A stretch of 64,000 nucleotides of DNA from JAXGXT01 sp040772665 (GCA_040772665.1 JAXGXT010000004.1:191943-255942); one strand, 5' to 3'. Positions 52,609-61,555 are shown, counted from the first letter of the stretch. The notes: generated by a model not told the origin, from the sequence alone. Program-made: numbers and translations.

Positions 52609-53997
52609 ATGCTGGAATTTAGTAAAAAAACAAACCTCTTGGAAAGCACAGGACAGACTTATCCCCTTGTGGATGTTAAAAAGCCTAACCTTTACAGAGA
52701 TTACTTTGAATATGACGAAGTGCCGAAAGTAGTTTTTAACAGACGTATTGTGCCTATGGATGTGCCTGATAAAATATGGCTTACAGACACAACCTTTAGA
52801 GATGGGCAGCAAAGCAGACAGCCATACACAGTTGAACAAATGACACATATTTTCGACCTTATCCATAAACTTTCAGGGCCTAAGGGAATTGTGAGAATGA
52901 GCGAGTTTTTCCTTTATACTAAAAAGGATCAGGAAGCTGTTTATAAATGTCTTGAAAAAGGCTATGAATTTCCTGAAATAACAAGCTGGATAAGGGCTTC
53001 GAAAAAAGATTTTCAGCTTGTTAAAGAAATAGGGCTTAAAGAAACAGGAATACTTGTAAGCTGTTCCGACTATCATGTGTTTCAAAAAATGCATATGACA
53101 AGACATCAGGCTGTGGATCACTATTTGGCTGTTGTGCGTGAGTGTATAGAAACAGGTGTAACGCCAAGATGTCACTTTGAAGATATAACACGTGCTGATT
53201 TTTACGGTTTTGTTGTTCCTTTTGCGACAGCTCTTATGGAGCTTAGTGCGGAAACACAGGTGCCTGTTAAAATACGTGCCTGCGACACTTTAGGCTATGG
53301 TGTAACATATCCGGGAAGTGTTCTTCCAAGAAGTGTTCCCGGAATTATATACGGCCTTGTGCATCATGCGGGGGTGCCAAATGAATGGCTTGAATGGCAT
53401 GGACATAACGATTTTTACCGTGCTGTTAACAATGCCTCAAATGCATGGCTTTATGGAGCAAGCAGTGTAAACTGCTCGATTTTAGGCATAGGCGAAAGAA
53501 CAGGTAACACACCTCTTGAGGCTATGGTTTTTGAATATGCACAGCTTAGAGGAACTTTGGACGGAATGGACACTCTTGCCATAAGTGAAATTGCTGAATA
53601 TTTTGAAAAAGAACTTCATTATGAAATTCCGCCTATGACACCTTTTGTAGGCAAAAACTTTAATGTAACACGTGCAGGAATTCATGCCGACGGTTTGCTT
53701 AAAAATGAAGAAATCTATAACATCTTTAATACGGAAAAGCTTTTAAACAGACCTGTAAAAATTGCAATAAGCAACACCTCGGGAACATCGGGAATTGCCC
53801 ACTGGATTAACAGTTCTTTTAACTTTAAAGGGGAAGATGCAGTTTCAAAAAATGACGAAATTGTGGAAATAATCTATAACTGGGTAAATGACCAATATAA
53901 CGAGGGCAGAGTAACTGTAATTACAGATGAGGAGCTTACGGAACTTTTTCTTAAAACAAAGGAAGAACTTTCTGCATCCAAGGGGGAAACAAAATGA
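52609..53997 (+). CDS. Re-citrate synthase-like HMGL-family enzyme
   Basis: The 462-residue enzyme belongs to the HMG-CoA lyase/isopropylmalate synthase fold: TDTTFRDGQQ at residues 59-68, WHGHND with the metal HxH, and the RAGIHADGLLKNEEIYNIF segment. It fits the group of Re-citrate synthases described in Clostridium kluyveri and related anaerobes, which resemble isopropylmalate or homocitrate synthases; the isocitrate-dehydrogenase neighbour supports this. A homocitrate or isopropylmalate role is the alternative. The ATG follows GGGAGG. Its stop overlaps the LuxS-like gene by four bases. Confidence 0.75.
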   Translation: MLEFSKKTNLLESTGQTYPLVDVKKPNLYRDYFEYDEVPKVVFNRRIVPMDVPDKIWLTDTTFRDGQQSRQPYTVEQMTHIFDLIHKLSGPKGIVRMSEFFLYTKKDQEAVYKCLEKGYEFPEITSWIRASKKDFQLVKEIGLKETGILVSCSDYHVFQKMHMTRHQAVDHYLAVVRECIETGVTPRCHFEDITRADFYGFVVPFATALMELSAETQVPVKIRACDTLGYGVTYPGSVLPRSVPGIIYGLVHHAGVPNEWLEWHGHNDFYRAVNNASNAWLYGASSVNCSILGIGERTGNTPLEAMVFEYAQLRGTLDGMDTLAISEIAEYFEKELHYEIPPMTPFVGKNFNVTRAGIHADGLLKNEEIYNIFNTEKLLNRPVKIAISNTSGTSGIAHWINSSFNFKGEDAVSKNDEIVEIIYNWVNDQYNEGRVTVITDEELTELFLKTKEELSASKGETK

Positions 53998-54500
53998 AAA
54001 ACAGCGTTTCCTTTAATGTAGACCACAGCAAACTTCCAAGGGGAATTTATCTTTCAAAAGTAGACACTTTAGGGGATGTAAAAACCATAACCCTGGATAT
54101 AAGAATGCGTGAGCCTTATAAAGAGGAGATTATTTCAAATGTGGCTCTTCATACCTTTGAACATTGTTTTGCAACAGCAATAAGGGATGTTTCCGAAGGG
54201 TATGAAAACTTGGCTGTGGCATATTTTGGCCCAATGGGATGTCAGACAGGGTTTTATCTTGTGCTTAATATAATAAACCATGAAGAAGATTCATATCCTG
54301 CGCTTTGTGCAAACCTTATGAAAGATGCTCTTGTTTATATAAGAAAAATGACAGAGGTTCCTGCAAAGAATCAACTTCAATGCGGCTATTTCCATACGTT
54401 GGGCACTATTGAAGATGCCCTTAAAATGGCGGACGATATGGAAAGCCTTGTAGATACAATACTTGAGAAAGAAACTTTTTATACTTATGTTTATATTTAA
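53994..54500 (+). CDS. luxS: LuxS-like S-ribosylhomocysteine lyase
   Basis: The 168-residue protein has all the LuxS landmarks: DH at residues 10-11, LDIRM around 35-39, HxxEH (H53, E56, H57), the catalytic Cys83 in GPMGCQTGFY and Cys130 in QCGYF, which completes the metal site. LuxS cleaves S-ribosylhomocysteine to homocysteine and the AI-2 precursor. The sequence is divergent outside these motifs. It overlaps the citrate-synthase-like gene (ATGA) and lies 16 bp before the dehydrogenase gene, an unusual setting since LuxS is usually single or beside methyl-cycle genes. Confidence 0.85.
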   Translation: MKNSVSFNVDHSKLPRGIYLSKVDTLGDVKTITLDIRMREPYKEEIISNVALHTFEHCFATAIRDVSEGYENLAVAYFGPMGCQTGFYLVLNIINHEEDSYPALCANLMKDALVYIRKMTEVPAKNQLQCGYFHTLGTIEDALKMADDMESLVDTILEKETFYTYVYI

Positions 54501-54515
54501 AAGGGGGAGTTGGAT

Positions 54516-55682
54516 GTGAGCATAAACAAAAACATTGAGGCTGCCAAAGAAAGGTTTGGAAAGCTTCTTGAAGAACAGCTTGCAAGGGTTGAAAAAATGA
54601 ATCTGGCGAAAGGTAATATTGACTTTTCTGCTGTTGACAAAATAATAATAGGTGTTGCAGGCGGCGACGGAATCGGCCCTGCAATTACAAGCCAAGGCAA
54701 AAGAATTATGGAAGAACTTCTTGCAAAAGAGATTTCGAAGGGAAAAATTGAAATCAGAGATATTGAAAATCTTACAATAGAAAAAAGGGCAGAGGCGGGC
54801 AAAGCAATCCCCGATGATGTTCTTGATGAATTAAAGAAATGCCATGCTATTTTAAAAGGCCCCACAACAACACCAAGAAAGGGCGATCCTTGGCCTAACA
54901 TTGAAAGTGCCAATGTTATGATGCGAAAAGAGCTTGACCTTTTTGCCAATGTAAGGCCTGTGAGAATTCCGGAGGAAGGCATAGACTGGACGTTTTTCCG
55001 TGAAAACACAGAAGGTGCATATGCTGTTGGAAGCAAAGGTTTTGCTGTGGATGAAAACTTAAATGTGGACTTTACAATTGTAACCCAAGAGGGCACAGAA
55101 AGAATTATAAGGGCTGCCTTTGAATATGCAAAAAAGAACGGAAAAACAAGAGTAACCGCAGTAACAAAAGCAAACATAATTAAAGCCACAGACGGAAAGT
55201 TCCTTGAAGTTTTTTATAACATGGCAAAGGAATATCCGGAAATTAAGGTGGACGATTGGTATATAGACATTATGACAGCCAAGCTTATTGACGAAAACAG
55301 AAGAAGAGAGTTTCAGGTGGTTGTTCTTCCAAACCTTTACGGTGATATTCTTACAGACGAGGCGGCAGAATTTCAAGGCGGCGTGGGAACGGCAGGCAGC
55401 AGCAATATAGGCTATAAATATTCCATGTTTGAAGCCATACACGGCTCTGCGCCAAGAATGGTTGAAGAAGGAAGAGCTAAGTATGCCGACCCTTGCAGTA
55501 TTTTCAGGGCTGTTGCTCTTTTGCTTTCGCATATAGGTGCGCAAGAAGAGGCAAATAAGCTTGAAAAGGCACTTGATATATGCACTGTAACAGAAAAAAG
55601 AATTAAGATTACAGGCAGAGAAAACGGTGCAACAAATGAGGAACTTACAGATTATATTCTTGAAACAGTTAAAAATCTTTAA
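54516..55682 (+). CDS. Isocitrate/isopropylmalate dehydrogenase family protein
   Basis: The 388-residue protein has the family motifs GDGIGPAI, NVRPVRIP, FFRENTEGAY, the catalytic KANIIKATDG and NLYGDILTDEAAEF segments and EAIHGSAPR. Context with a Re-citrate synthase-like gene favours isocitrate dehydrogenase for 2-oxoglutarate and glutamate supply; no aconitase gene is in the window. A Gly/Glu-rich N-terminal extension of about 40 residues precedes the core. The GTG at 54516 has GGGGGAG 6 nt ahead; the TTG at 54510 would be too close to it. Confidence 0.82.
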   Translation: MSINKNIEAAKERFGKLLEEQLARVEKMNLAKGNIDFSAVDKIIIGVAGGDGIGPAITSQGKRIMEELLAKEISKGKIEIRDIENLTIEKRAEAGKAIPDDVLDELKKCHAILKGPTTTPRKGDPWPNIESANVMMRKELDLFANVRPVRIPEEGIDWTFFRENTEGAYAVGSKGFAVDENLNVDFTIVTQEGTERIIRAAFEYAKKNGKTRVTAVTKANIIKATDGKFLEVFYNMAKEYPEIKVDDWYIDIMTAKLIDENRRREFQVVVLPNLYGDILTDEAAEFQGGVGTAGSSNIGYKYSMFEAIHGSAPRMVEEGRAKYADPCSIFRAVALLLSHIGAQEEANKLEKALDICTVTEKRIKITGRENGATNEELTDYILETVKNL

Positions 55683-55684
55683 AA

Positions 55685-55718
55685 TAAAAAAGGGTATGTA
55701 AAGCATATCCTTTTTTTA
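55685..55718 (+). terminator. Terminator of the dehydrogenase operon
   Basis: AAAAAAGGGTATG pairs with CATATCCTTTTTT. Confidence 0.9.
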
Positions 55719-55770
55719 TTTTGCGTAATTTACAAAGACAAAGTATCATAGACTTTATATAGGTGATACT

Positions 55771-56778
55771 ATGAAAAAATATATTTATAGTTTTTTAATT
55801 TATTGTGTGTTTACTCTTCTTCTTTTGCCTGTTGTTTTGCTTAACTATACACAAAAAACTCAGGCGGCACAGGTTATTACAACAAAAAACAATGAGGTTC
55901 TTTGGGAAGAAACAAAAATCCCTGCCTCGGCAAATTCCACAGAAAATTCTCCTGCGGAAAACCCTACAGAAGAAAACCTTTCAACAGGAGAAAAAACACC
56001 TTTGGAGGAATATATAATAGGTGTGGTTGCGGCGGAAATGCCTGCTCTTTTTAACATAGAAGCACTGCGTGCCCAGGCTGTTGCCGCAAGAACATATGCC
56101 ATAAACCAAATGCAAAGCAATAACTTAAGCCTTGAAGATATGATTTCAGGCGACGGTCAGGCATATATAACTCTGGAGGAAATGAAAAACAGATGGGGAA
56201 ACAGCTTTGAAACATATTATAAAAAAATAGAAACAGCTGTGCTTTCAACTGCACAGGAAATAATGGTGTATGATGATGAGCCTATACTGGCTGTTTTTCA
56301 TGCAATAAGCTGTGGAAAAACAGAAACTGCCGAAAATGTATGGAGCAGTCCAAAGCCATATTTAAAAAGTGTTGAAAGCCCAATGGACGAAAAAGCCGCA
56401 GAGTTTAGCCATGAAATAACCATCTCTTCCAACATAGTTGCAGGGCTTTTGCAAAAAGCTAAACCTGATTTAAAACTTTATGACGGAAGCCTTAAAGAGC
56501 AGATGCAGGTTATAGACAGAACAGAGGCTGGCTATGTAAACACCATGCAAATCGGAAACCTTGTTTTTACAGGCAGGGAAGTTCGTGAAGCTTTAGGTCT
56601 TAGAAGCTGTGATTTTACCATTACACAAAATGGAGATGAAATGACTTTTAAAACGGAAGGTTATGGCCATGGAGCAGGAATGAGCCAGTATGGCGCAAAC
56701 TTTATGGCGGAAGAGGGAAAAGGATATAAAGAAATTTTAGAATATTATTATTCCGGAATATGGTTTGAAAAAATTTAA
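55771..56778 (+). CDS. spoIID: Stage II sporulation protein D
   Basis: The 335-residue protein has an N-terminal membrane anchor (residues about 4-28), a Pro/Ser/Glu-rich linker and the SpoIID domain with LEEYIIGVVAAEMPALFNIE, ALRAQAVAARTYAI and, at the end, GYGHGAGMSQYGANFMAEEG. It is a lytic transglycosylase needed for engulfment, so the host forms spores. The next gene, spoIIQ-like, is 56 bp downstream, an arrangement seen in many Clostridia. Confidence 0.95.
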   Translation: MKKYIYSFLIYCVFTLLLLPVVLLNYTQKTQAAQVITTKNNEVLWEETKIPASANSTENSPAENPTEENLSTGEKTPLEEYIIGVVAAEMPALFNIEALRAQAVAARTYAINQMQSNNLSLEDMISGDGQAYITLEEMKNRWGNSFETYYKKIETAVLSTAQEIMVYDDEPILAVFHAISCGKTETAENVWSSPKPYLKSVESPMDEKAAEFSHEITISSNIVAGLLQKAKPDLKLYDGSLKEQMQVIDRTEAGYVNTMQIGNLVFTGREVREALGLRSCDFTITQNGDEMTFKTEGYGHGAGMSQYGANFMAEEGKGYKEILEYYYSGIWFEKI

Positions 56779-56834
56779 ATAAGTGTATAAACCCTTTGCC
56801 AAAAGTCAATAATATTGGCGGAGGTGTTAATAAA

Positions 56835-57599
56835 ATGAAGATTAAAAAGTTCAATAAAAAAGAATATCTTGCAGTTGCGGCAAGCTTTGTGTTGGTTGCT
56901 GTTGTTGGCGTTGGTCTTTCGGCGGCACTTGGTGATAAAGAGCCGCAAATCAGCACTTTGCCAAACAACAACACAGCGGCAAATCCGCCTGCAAACGAGG
57001 CACAGGTTGTAGATTCCAACAAAAACGCACCAAATAAACTTGATGAGGTTGATAAACCAAAGGAAAATGATATTAAAGAGCCGGTTAAGCAGATAACAAA
57101 CGAAGAGCAGCAAAAAGAGCTTGATAATAAAAGCGATGATAAAACAGTCTTTGAAGATGAATTTGATGAAGTTGCGTTAATGGAGAATGAAATTACATTT
57201 GCATGGCCTCTTAAGGGAGAAATTGCCCTTAACTTCTCAACAGACAAAACTGTTTTTGACCCTACACTTGAGCAGTTTAGAACAAACGACGCAGTTTGTA
57301 TACTTGCAGACCAAGGGTCAGATGTGCGTGCCGCAGGGGACGGAACAGTGGCAAAAATATTTACTGATTATGAAAAAGGTGTAACAGTTGTAATAAATCA
57401 CAGGGACGGTTGGAGCACTACATACAGCCAGCTTAATGAAGAAGCGGCTGTAAAGGTAGGAGAGGCCGTTGAAAAAGGGCAAAAAATAGGTGAGGTGGCT
57501 AAACCAACTAAGTTTTCATCAGCTCTTGGCCCGCACCTTGAATTTAAACTGAATCAGGGTGAGTTTGCTGTAAACCCAAGTGTTGCAATTAATGAATAG
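56835..57599 (+). CDS. spoIIQ: SpoIIQ-like M23 family protein
   Basis: The 255-residue protein has an N-terminal membrane segment (LAVAASFVLVAVVGVGLSAAL), a disordered linker and an M23/LytM-type domain near the end (QGSDVRAAGDGTVAKIF, LGPHLEFKL). Zn-ligand positions are altered: HLEF stands where active enzymes have HLHF, and the first His motif is not evident (NDAVCIL in place of the H-x-x-x-D type). So it probably acts as a scaffold, as SpoIIQ does in the forespore-mother cell channel. The ATG at 56835 has GGAGGTG. Confidence 0.83.
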   Translation: MKIKKFNKKEYLAVAASFVLVAVVGVGLSAALGDKEPQISTLPNNNTAANPPANEAQVVDSNKNAPNKLDEVDKPKENDIKEPVKQITNEEQQKELDNKSDDKTVFEDEFDEVALMENEITFAWPLKGEIALNFSTDKTVFDPTLEQFRTNDAVCILADQGSDVRAAGDGTVAKIFTDYEKGVTVVINHRDGWSTTYSQLNEEAAVKVGEAVEKGQKIGEVAKPTKFSSALGPHLEFKLNQGEFAVNPSVAINE

Positions 57600-57630
57600 A
57601 AGAAAATATTAAAGACTTTTAACTATATAA

Positions 57631-57694
57631 AAAATGCGTTTCTTAAAACAAATAGCCATCTGCTATTAAAGGTTTTTTAGAAACGCATTTTTTT
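57631..57694. terminator. Strong bidirectional terminator
   Basis: AAAATGCGTTTCT pairs with AGAAACGCATTTTTT, between convergent spoIIQ and the flavin reductase. Confidence 0.9.
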
Positions 57695-57709
57695 ATTTAA
57701 ATGGTGTTA

Positions 57710-58282
57710 TTACTTTTTCTTTTTTTTCTGCACAGAAAAACCGAACTTGCCTAAACTTTTTCCAAGCCCGAAATATTCCCCGTGGCTGTAGCAAATAGGT
57801 TTTGTTTGGTTAAAGTGAAATTTTCCGCTTTCAGACATATATTTTTTGCTTACACTTATAGACACAACTTCTCCAAGAAACATATCATGGGTTCCAAGAT
57901 GTATAATATCTTTAACCTTACACTCTATGTTTACAGGGCTTTCGCAGATTATAGGCGCACTTATCTTTTCCCCTTGCTTTGGTGTCAGACGCATTTCTTT
58001 GAATTTATCAATATCACGTCCGCTTTTTACTCCGCAAAAATCACAAGCATATGCCAAGTCTTCTGTTACAAGGTTTATTACAAACTCACCGCTTGATTTA
58101 ATCATATCATAGGAATAACGACCGGGTCTGACTGAAATATATGTCATTGCAGGGTCGGAATTGATTGTTCCCGCCCAGGCAACGGTTATTATGTTGTTTT
58201 CCCCCTGGGGGCTTTTGCAGCTTACCATAATGGCAGGCACAGGATATAAAACTGTACCAGGTTTCCAAATATCTTTTTCCAT
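57710..58282 (-). CDS. Flavin reductase family protein
   Basis: The 190-residue protein has the flavin-reductase-like (FMN-binding split barrel) fold: IITVAWAGTINSDPAMTYIS, GEFVINLVTEDLAYACDFCG and EGSHDMF-like HLGTHDMFLGEV. The family binds FMN and passes electrons to other acceptors. The C-terminus is a run of Lys. It is alone, with AAGGAGG before its ATG. The electron partner is unknown. Confidence 0.85.
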   Translation of the reverse strand: MEKDIWKPGTVLYPVPAIMVSCKSPQGENNIITVAWAGTINSDPAMTYISVRPGRYSYDMIKSSGEFVINLVTEDLAYACDFCGVKSGRDIDKFKEMRLTPKQGEKISAPIICESPVNIECKVKDIIHLGTHDMFLGEVVSISVSKKYMSESGKFHFNQTKPICYSHGEYFGLGKSLGKFGFSVQKKKKK

Positions 58283-58320
58283 TTCTGCCTCCTTGGTGTT
58301 TTATTTTAGAATATAGACAA

Positions 58321-58533
58321 AAGTTAAGGTGTTGAGAGTGGTTGCCCTAAGAATTAGGATAACGGCAAGATTCAGCATCTTGTTTGGTAAACCACCATTG
58401 AACGGTGGCGGCACCTATCTTTGCCGTTCCTTCTTGATTCACTTTAAAACCGCATGTCTATGCGGTTTTAACAAAAGTTTTTGCACCGCGTTTTTCAAAA
58501 AGCGGTTGGGTTTGGGCAAAGCCCAAGGTGTTT
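58321..58533 (+). repeat. Degenerate long modular repeat
   Basis: Decayed copy with GGTAAACCACC/GGTGGC, the CCGCATGTCTATGCGG palindrome, the ACCGC-GTTTTT-CAAAAAGCGGT hairpin and TTGGGCAAAGCCCAAGG. A CCACAAATT-AATTTGTGG palindrome (58548-58566) follows. The rest of the 58283-58767 gap is AT-rich. Confidence 0.75.
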
Positions 58534-58767
58534 TAATAAAGGCTCTTCCACAAATTAAATTTGTGGACATTATATCACGATAAGTGCCTCTGTGTATATT
58601 AACATTGACTTAAAAAGTTATGAATAGTAATATCATAAGTGCGGATGAATATTTTTGTTAAAGAGGCGGTTGATAAAAGGAGAGAAGCCTTTTTGATAAA
58701 AGTTATGATTTTATGGGTACTTAGGACAAAAATTTATACAAAAGTTATATTGGGAGGGGATTAAACA

Positions 58768-59124
58768 ATGAACATATTGAAACAACTTACCATAATATTC
58801 GGAGTGTGCCTTATGGGTGAGGTTATTTCAAAGATTCTGCCTTTCACTTTTCCGGGCAGTGTGCTTAGTATGCTTATTATGCTTATTCTTTTGATAACAA
58901 AGGCTGTGGGGGAGGAACATATTGATAAAGCTTCAGATTTTCTTTTAAACAATATGTCCTTTTTTTTTATACCAATTGCAACAGGAATAATTAAAGAGTA
59001 TGATGCTGTTAAAGAAAGTATTTTTGCACTTGTTATAATTGCTCTTGTTTCAACGGTGATAACATTTTTTGTTGTGTATTACACTGTTTTGTTTATTGCA
59101 AAACTTACGGAGGGAAAAAAATGA
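58768..59124 (+). CDS. lrgA: LrgA/CidA family holin-like protein
   Basis: The 118-residue protein has about four hydrophobic segments and the family pattern ITIIFGVCLMGEVISKILPF, PGSVLSMLIMLILLI and SDFLLNNMSFFFIPIATGII. LrgA/CidA proteins are membrane proteins linked to murein hydrolase and metabolite export control. The ATG follows GGGAGGGG. Its stop overlaps the lrgB start by four bases. Confidence 0.88.
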   Translation: MNILKQLTIIFGVCLMGEVISKILPFTFPGSVLSMLIMLILLITKAVGEEHIDKASDFLLNNMSFFFIPIATGIIKEYDAVKESIFALVIIALVSTVITFFVVYYTVLFIAKLTEGKK

Positions 59125-59801
59125 AAGAAATTATTACAAGCTCGCCAATGTTCGGCATTTTTTTAAGCCTTTTTACATACATGATAGGTTTTAAAATAAA
59201 ATCAAAGTTTAAAACACCCTTTGCAAATCCGCTTCTTATTGCCATTGTTCTTACAATAACAACTCTTACGGTTTTTGATATTCCATTTGAAAACTATAAT
59301 CAGGGGGGAAGCATAATAGCCATTCTTCTTATGCCTGCCACTGCTGTTTTAGGCCTTTCAATATATAGACAGCGTGAAACACTTAAAAGAAACTTTCTTA
59401 CCATCATATGCGGCTGTGTTGCAGGCAGCTTTGTGTCTGTTTTATGCAGCATTGTTTTTTGCAAGCTTTGGGGCCTTGATGATGTGCTTTTAATAAGCAT
59501 GATACCCCGTGCGGCAACTTCCCCGATAGCTGTGGAAATATCTCAAATAATGGGGGGCATACCCTCTGTTACAACAGCCGCCGTTATATTTTCAGGAATA
59601 ATGGGCGCTGTGCTGTCTCCTGTGTTTGTAAAGGTTTTTAAACTTAAAAATAAAGTGGCTGTGGGTGTTGCCATAGGCACAAGCTCATCTGCCATAGGCA
59701 CAGGAAAGGCTATAGAAATGGGAGAAACAGAAGGGGCAATGAGCGGAATTGCTGTGGGCATAGCAGGGCTTGCAACGGTGATAATTGCCATGCTTGTGTA
59801 A
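59121..59801 (+). CDS. lrgB: LrgB family protein
   Basis: The 226-residue polytopic protein has the LrgB pattern: GIFLSLFTYMIGFKI, PFANPLLIAIVLTI, the SMIPRAATSPIAVEISQIMGG motif and GTSSSAIGTGKAIEMGETEGAMSG. It partners LrgA in the same family system. The ATG overlaps the lrgA stop by four bases, so the two are coupled. Confidence 0.9.
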   Translation: MKEIITSSPMFGIFLSLFTYMIGFKIKSKFKTPFANPLLIAIVLTITTLTVFDIPFENYNQGGSIIAILLMPATAVLGLSIYRQRETLKRNFLTIICGCVAGSFVSVLCSIVFCKLWGLDDVLLISMIPRAATSPIAVEISQIMGGIPSVTTAAVIFSGIMGAVLSPVFVKVFKLKNKVAVGVAIGTSSSAIGTGKAIEMGETEGAMSGIAVGIAGLATVIIAMLV

Positions 59802-59810
59802 AAGTGCATT

Positions 59811-60050
59811 TGAAAATACAGACAAAGGTAAAACTTTAAAATTTTCTGCCGGCATTTTGTTTTGTAAAAAGGATGGATTTGTAAAAGCTCAAGATTTGCT
59901 TTCCGTTCCGGCCGTAATTTTCTTGCAGTAAAGACTGTTTTAGATATTTCTTTTTACAACCTAAAAACCGCATGGATATGCGGTTTAATAAATTTTTATG
60001 GCGGTATTTTAATTCTTAAAGCAGATAATATGCGGCTGTGACATTTATCT
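59811..60050 (+). repeat. Degenerate modular repeat after lrgB
   Basis: TACAGACAAAGGTAAAAC resembles the left terminal repeat; CCGCATGGATATGCGG remains near 59970; other modules are worn. The MerR gene ends just beyond. Confidence 0.55.
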
Positions 60051-60066
60051 TCACCTTACACAAGTT

Positions 60067-60936
60067 TTATTCCTCTATGGGGATAATAATTTTTGTAAGA
60101 AGTTCACATTCGTTTGTTACGTCCACGGGAGATATTAAATATTCTTCGCTTATAGGGCCTGCTATTGTATATCTGTTTTCGTTAATCCATTTAATAAGCT
60201 TGATATGTGTGTTTATAATGGTGCCGTGGCTGCCTACATGAAGGGCGGTTACGGCTTTGTATCCACCGCCTGTTTTAAAAAACGGAGCCTCTATGGAGCC
60301 GTAAACAGGTATACAGACCTCAAGGTCACACTCCTTTTTCAAAAATTGGTCAAGAGCGTTGTTGTGATATGTGCTTATCACAGCGCCTATAATGCTTAAG
60401 TTATATTTTTTTGCCAAATCATAAACTTCAAACCATCTTGCCACGGAAACAGAAGCATTATTATAGTCTGTTTCCATTTTTCTTGTAAACACACAGTTAA
60501 ACTTGGGTATTTCTTCTATTAAAATTTCCTGTGACGCAGGGCTTATTGACATCTCACTGCCAAAACAGTCAAGTATTGTAGCTCCTTTTTCAAGTCTTTC
60601 CAATGTTATATCAAGTTCAGCATCAAGCATTTTTAAATCGTTTATGCGTTTTTTAAGGTCTTCAGACTTTTTTGATAAATGGCTGTTTATTGTTCTGACG
60701 TTGTTGCTATGTATAATTTTTTTAATATCTTCTAAACAAAAACCATAGCTTTTAAGTTTTTTGATTGTAAAAAGAGTAAGCATTTGAGATTTTGTATAAT
60801 ATCTGTAGTTTGTTTCACTGTCTCTTCGGGAGGGGGTTAAAAGGCCTATATCATCATAATATCTTAACGTTTTAATGGGAACTTGGCACACTTCTGAAAT
60901 GTCACCAATTGTATATGTCTTTTTTTCTTGTTTCAA
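60067..60936 (-). CDS. MerR family regulator with GyrI-like effector domain
   Basis: The 289-residue protein has an N-terminal MerR winged helix (YTIGDISEVCQVPIKTLRYYDDIGLLTPSR), a dimerisation helix and a C-terminal domain like GyrI/BmrR effector-binding domains. Such proteins activate efflux or stress genes on ligand binding. The TTG at 60936 has GGAGGGAATATATC before it. Two 18-bp direct repeats upstream (60959-60976, 60987-61004) may be its operators. The regulated gene is not clear. Confidence 0.85.
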   Translation of the reverse strand: MKQEKKTYTIGDISEVCQVPIKTLRYYDDIGLLTPSRRDSETNYRYYTKSQMLTLFTIKKLKSYGFCLEDIKKIIHSNNVRTINSHLSKKSEDLKKRINDLKMLDAELDITLERLEKGATILDCFGSEMSISPASQEILIEEIPKFNCVFTRKMETDYNNASVSVARWFEVYDLAKKYNLSIIGAVISTYHNNALDQFLKKECDLEVCIPVYGSIEAPFFKTGGGYKAVTALHVGSHGTIINTHIKLIKWINENRYTIAGPISEEYLISPVDVTNECELLTKIIIPIEE

Positions 60937-60958
60937 GATATATTCCCTCCTTAGAATA

Positions 60959-61004
60959 ATTGTTATTTATTTCTCATACCAAAGTGATTGTTATTTATTT
61001 CTCA
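60959..61004. promoter_or_regulatory. Paired direct repeats upstream of the MerR gene
   Basis: ATTGTTATTTATTTCTCA occurs twice at 28-bp spacing, between the MerR gene and the ammonia-lyase terminator. Confidence 0.5.
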
Positions 61005-61045
61005 CGTTTATATATTATACATTCAATTCATTTATAATTCAATTA

Positions 61046-61082
61046 AAAAACAGCCCCGTTTCATTTGAAATTTCGGGGCTGC
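61046..61082 (-). terminator. Terminator of the ammonia-lyase-like pair
   Basis: On the minus strand CAGCCCCG pairs with CGGGGCTG, with an inner TTTCA/TGAAA stem, then six T. Confidence 0.9.
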
Positions 61083-61102
61083 CTTTATAGAGCTAAATAT
61101 AA

Positions 61103-61555
61103 TTATTTAGCAGGATGAACAACATCCTTGAAATCTTCACGCTGTGGGCCTCTTTGTTTGTTCTTTGAGATGTAAAGGCTTCCTGTAGCTTTTCCGCAAA
61201 GAATAGGAGGTACACAAGCAGTAGCAGCGGTTGAAGCGACACCTGTCATGTTTGCATCTGTTCTGTCTAACATTGTTGCAACTTTGTATGCTTCAAACAC
61301 ACAAGCGTATGATGAATTTCCAACCTTTTCAATCCATCCGTGATATTCCATAAAGTCGCCAACATAAACAGGCGCTGTAAAAAGAACATCTTTATATCCA
61401 AGGAAAAGGCTTATATCTCCGTCTGCTAAAATCATAAGCTCTGTTCCAACGTCGCCCCAAACATCAACGATTTTTGCACCGTTAACAAGGCCGCCTGGAT
61501 AGTGACCATCCTTATTTGACATCATAAAACGATGAACAACTTTTGAACCTACCAT
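61103..61555 (-). CDS. Beta-alanyl-CoA ammonia-lyase-like hotdog protein, copy 2
   Basis: The 150-residue hotdog protein has VNGAKIVDVWGDVGTELMI, GDISLFLGYKDVLFTAPVYVGDF and ATACVPPILCGKATGSL. This fits the beta-alanyl-CoA ammonia-lyases (Acl1/Acl2) of Clostridium propionicum, which occur as a tandem pair, and related 3-aminobutyryl-CoA ammonia-lyases. It removes ammonia from a 3-amino acyl-CoA to give acrylyl- or crotonyl-type CoA. The next gene upstream is a close paralogue with 61 bp between. Which substrate applies is unresolved. Confidence 0.75.
   Translation of the reverse strand: MVGSKVVHRFMMSNKDGHYPGGLVNGAKIVDVWGDVGTELMILADGDISLFLGYKDVLFTAPVYVGDFMEYHGWIEKVGNSSYACVFEAYKVATMLDRTDANMTGVASTAATACVPPILCGKATGSLYISKNKQRGPQREDFKDVVHPAK

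Noticed and set aside
58768..59801. LrgA/LrgB as a phage holin-antiholin pair of an integrated prophage
   Set aside because: They are of the chromosomal CidA/LrgB type and have no adjacent phage lysis genes.
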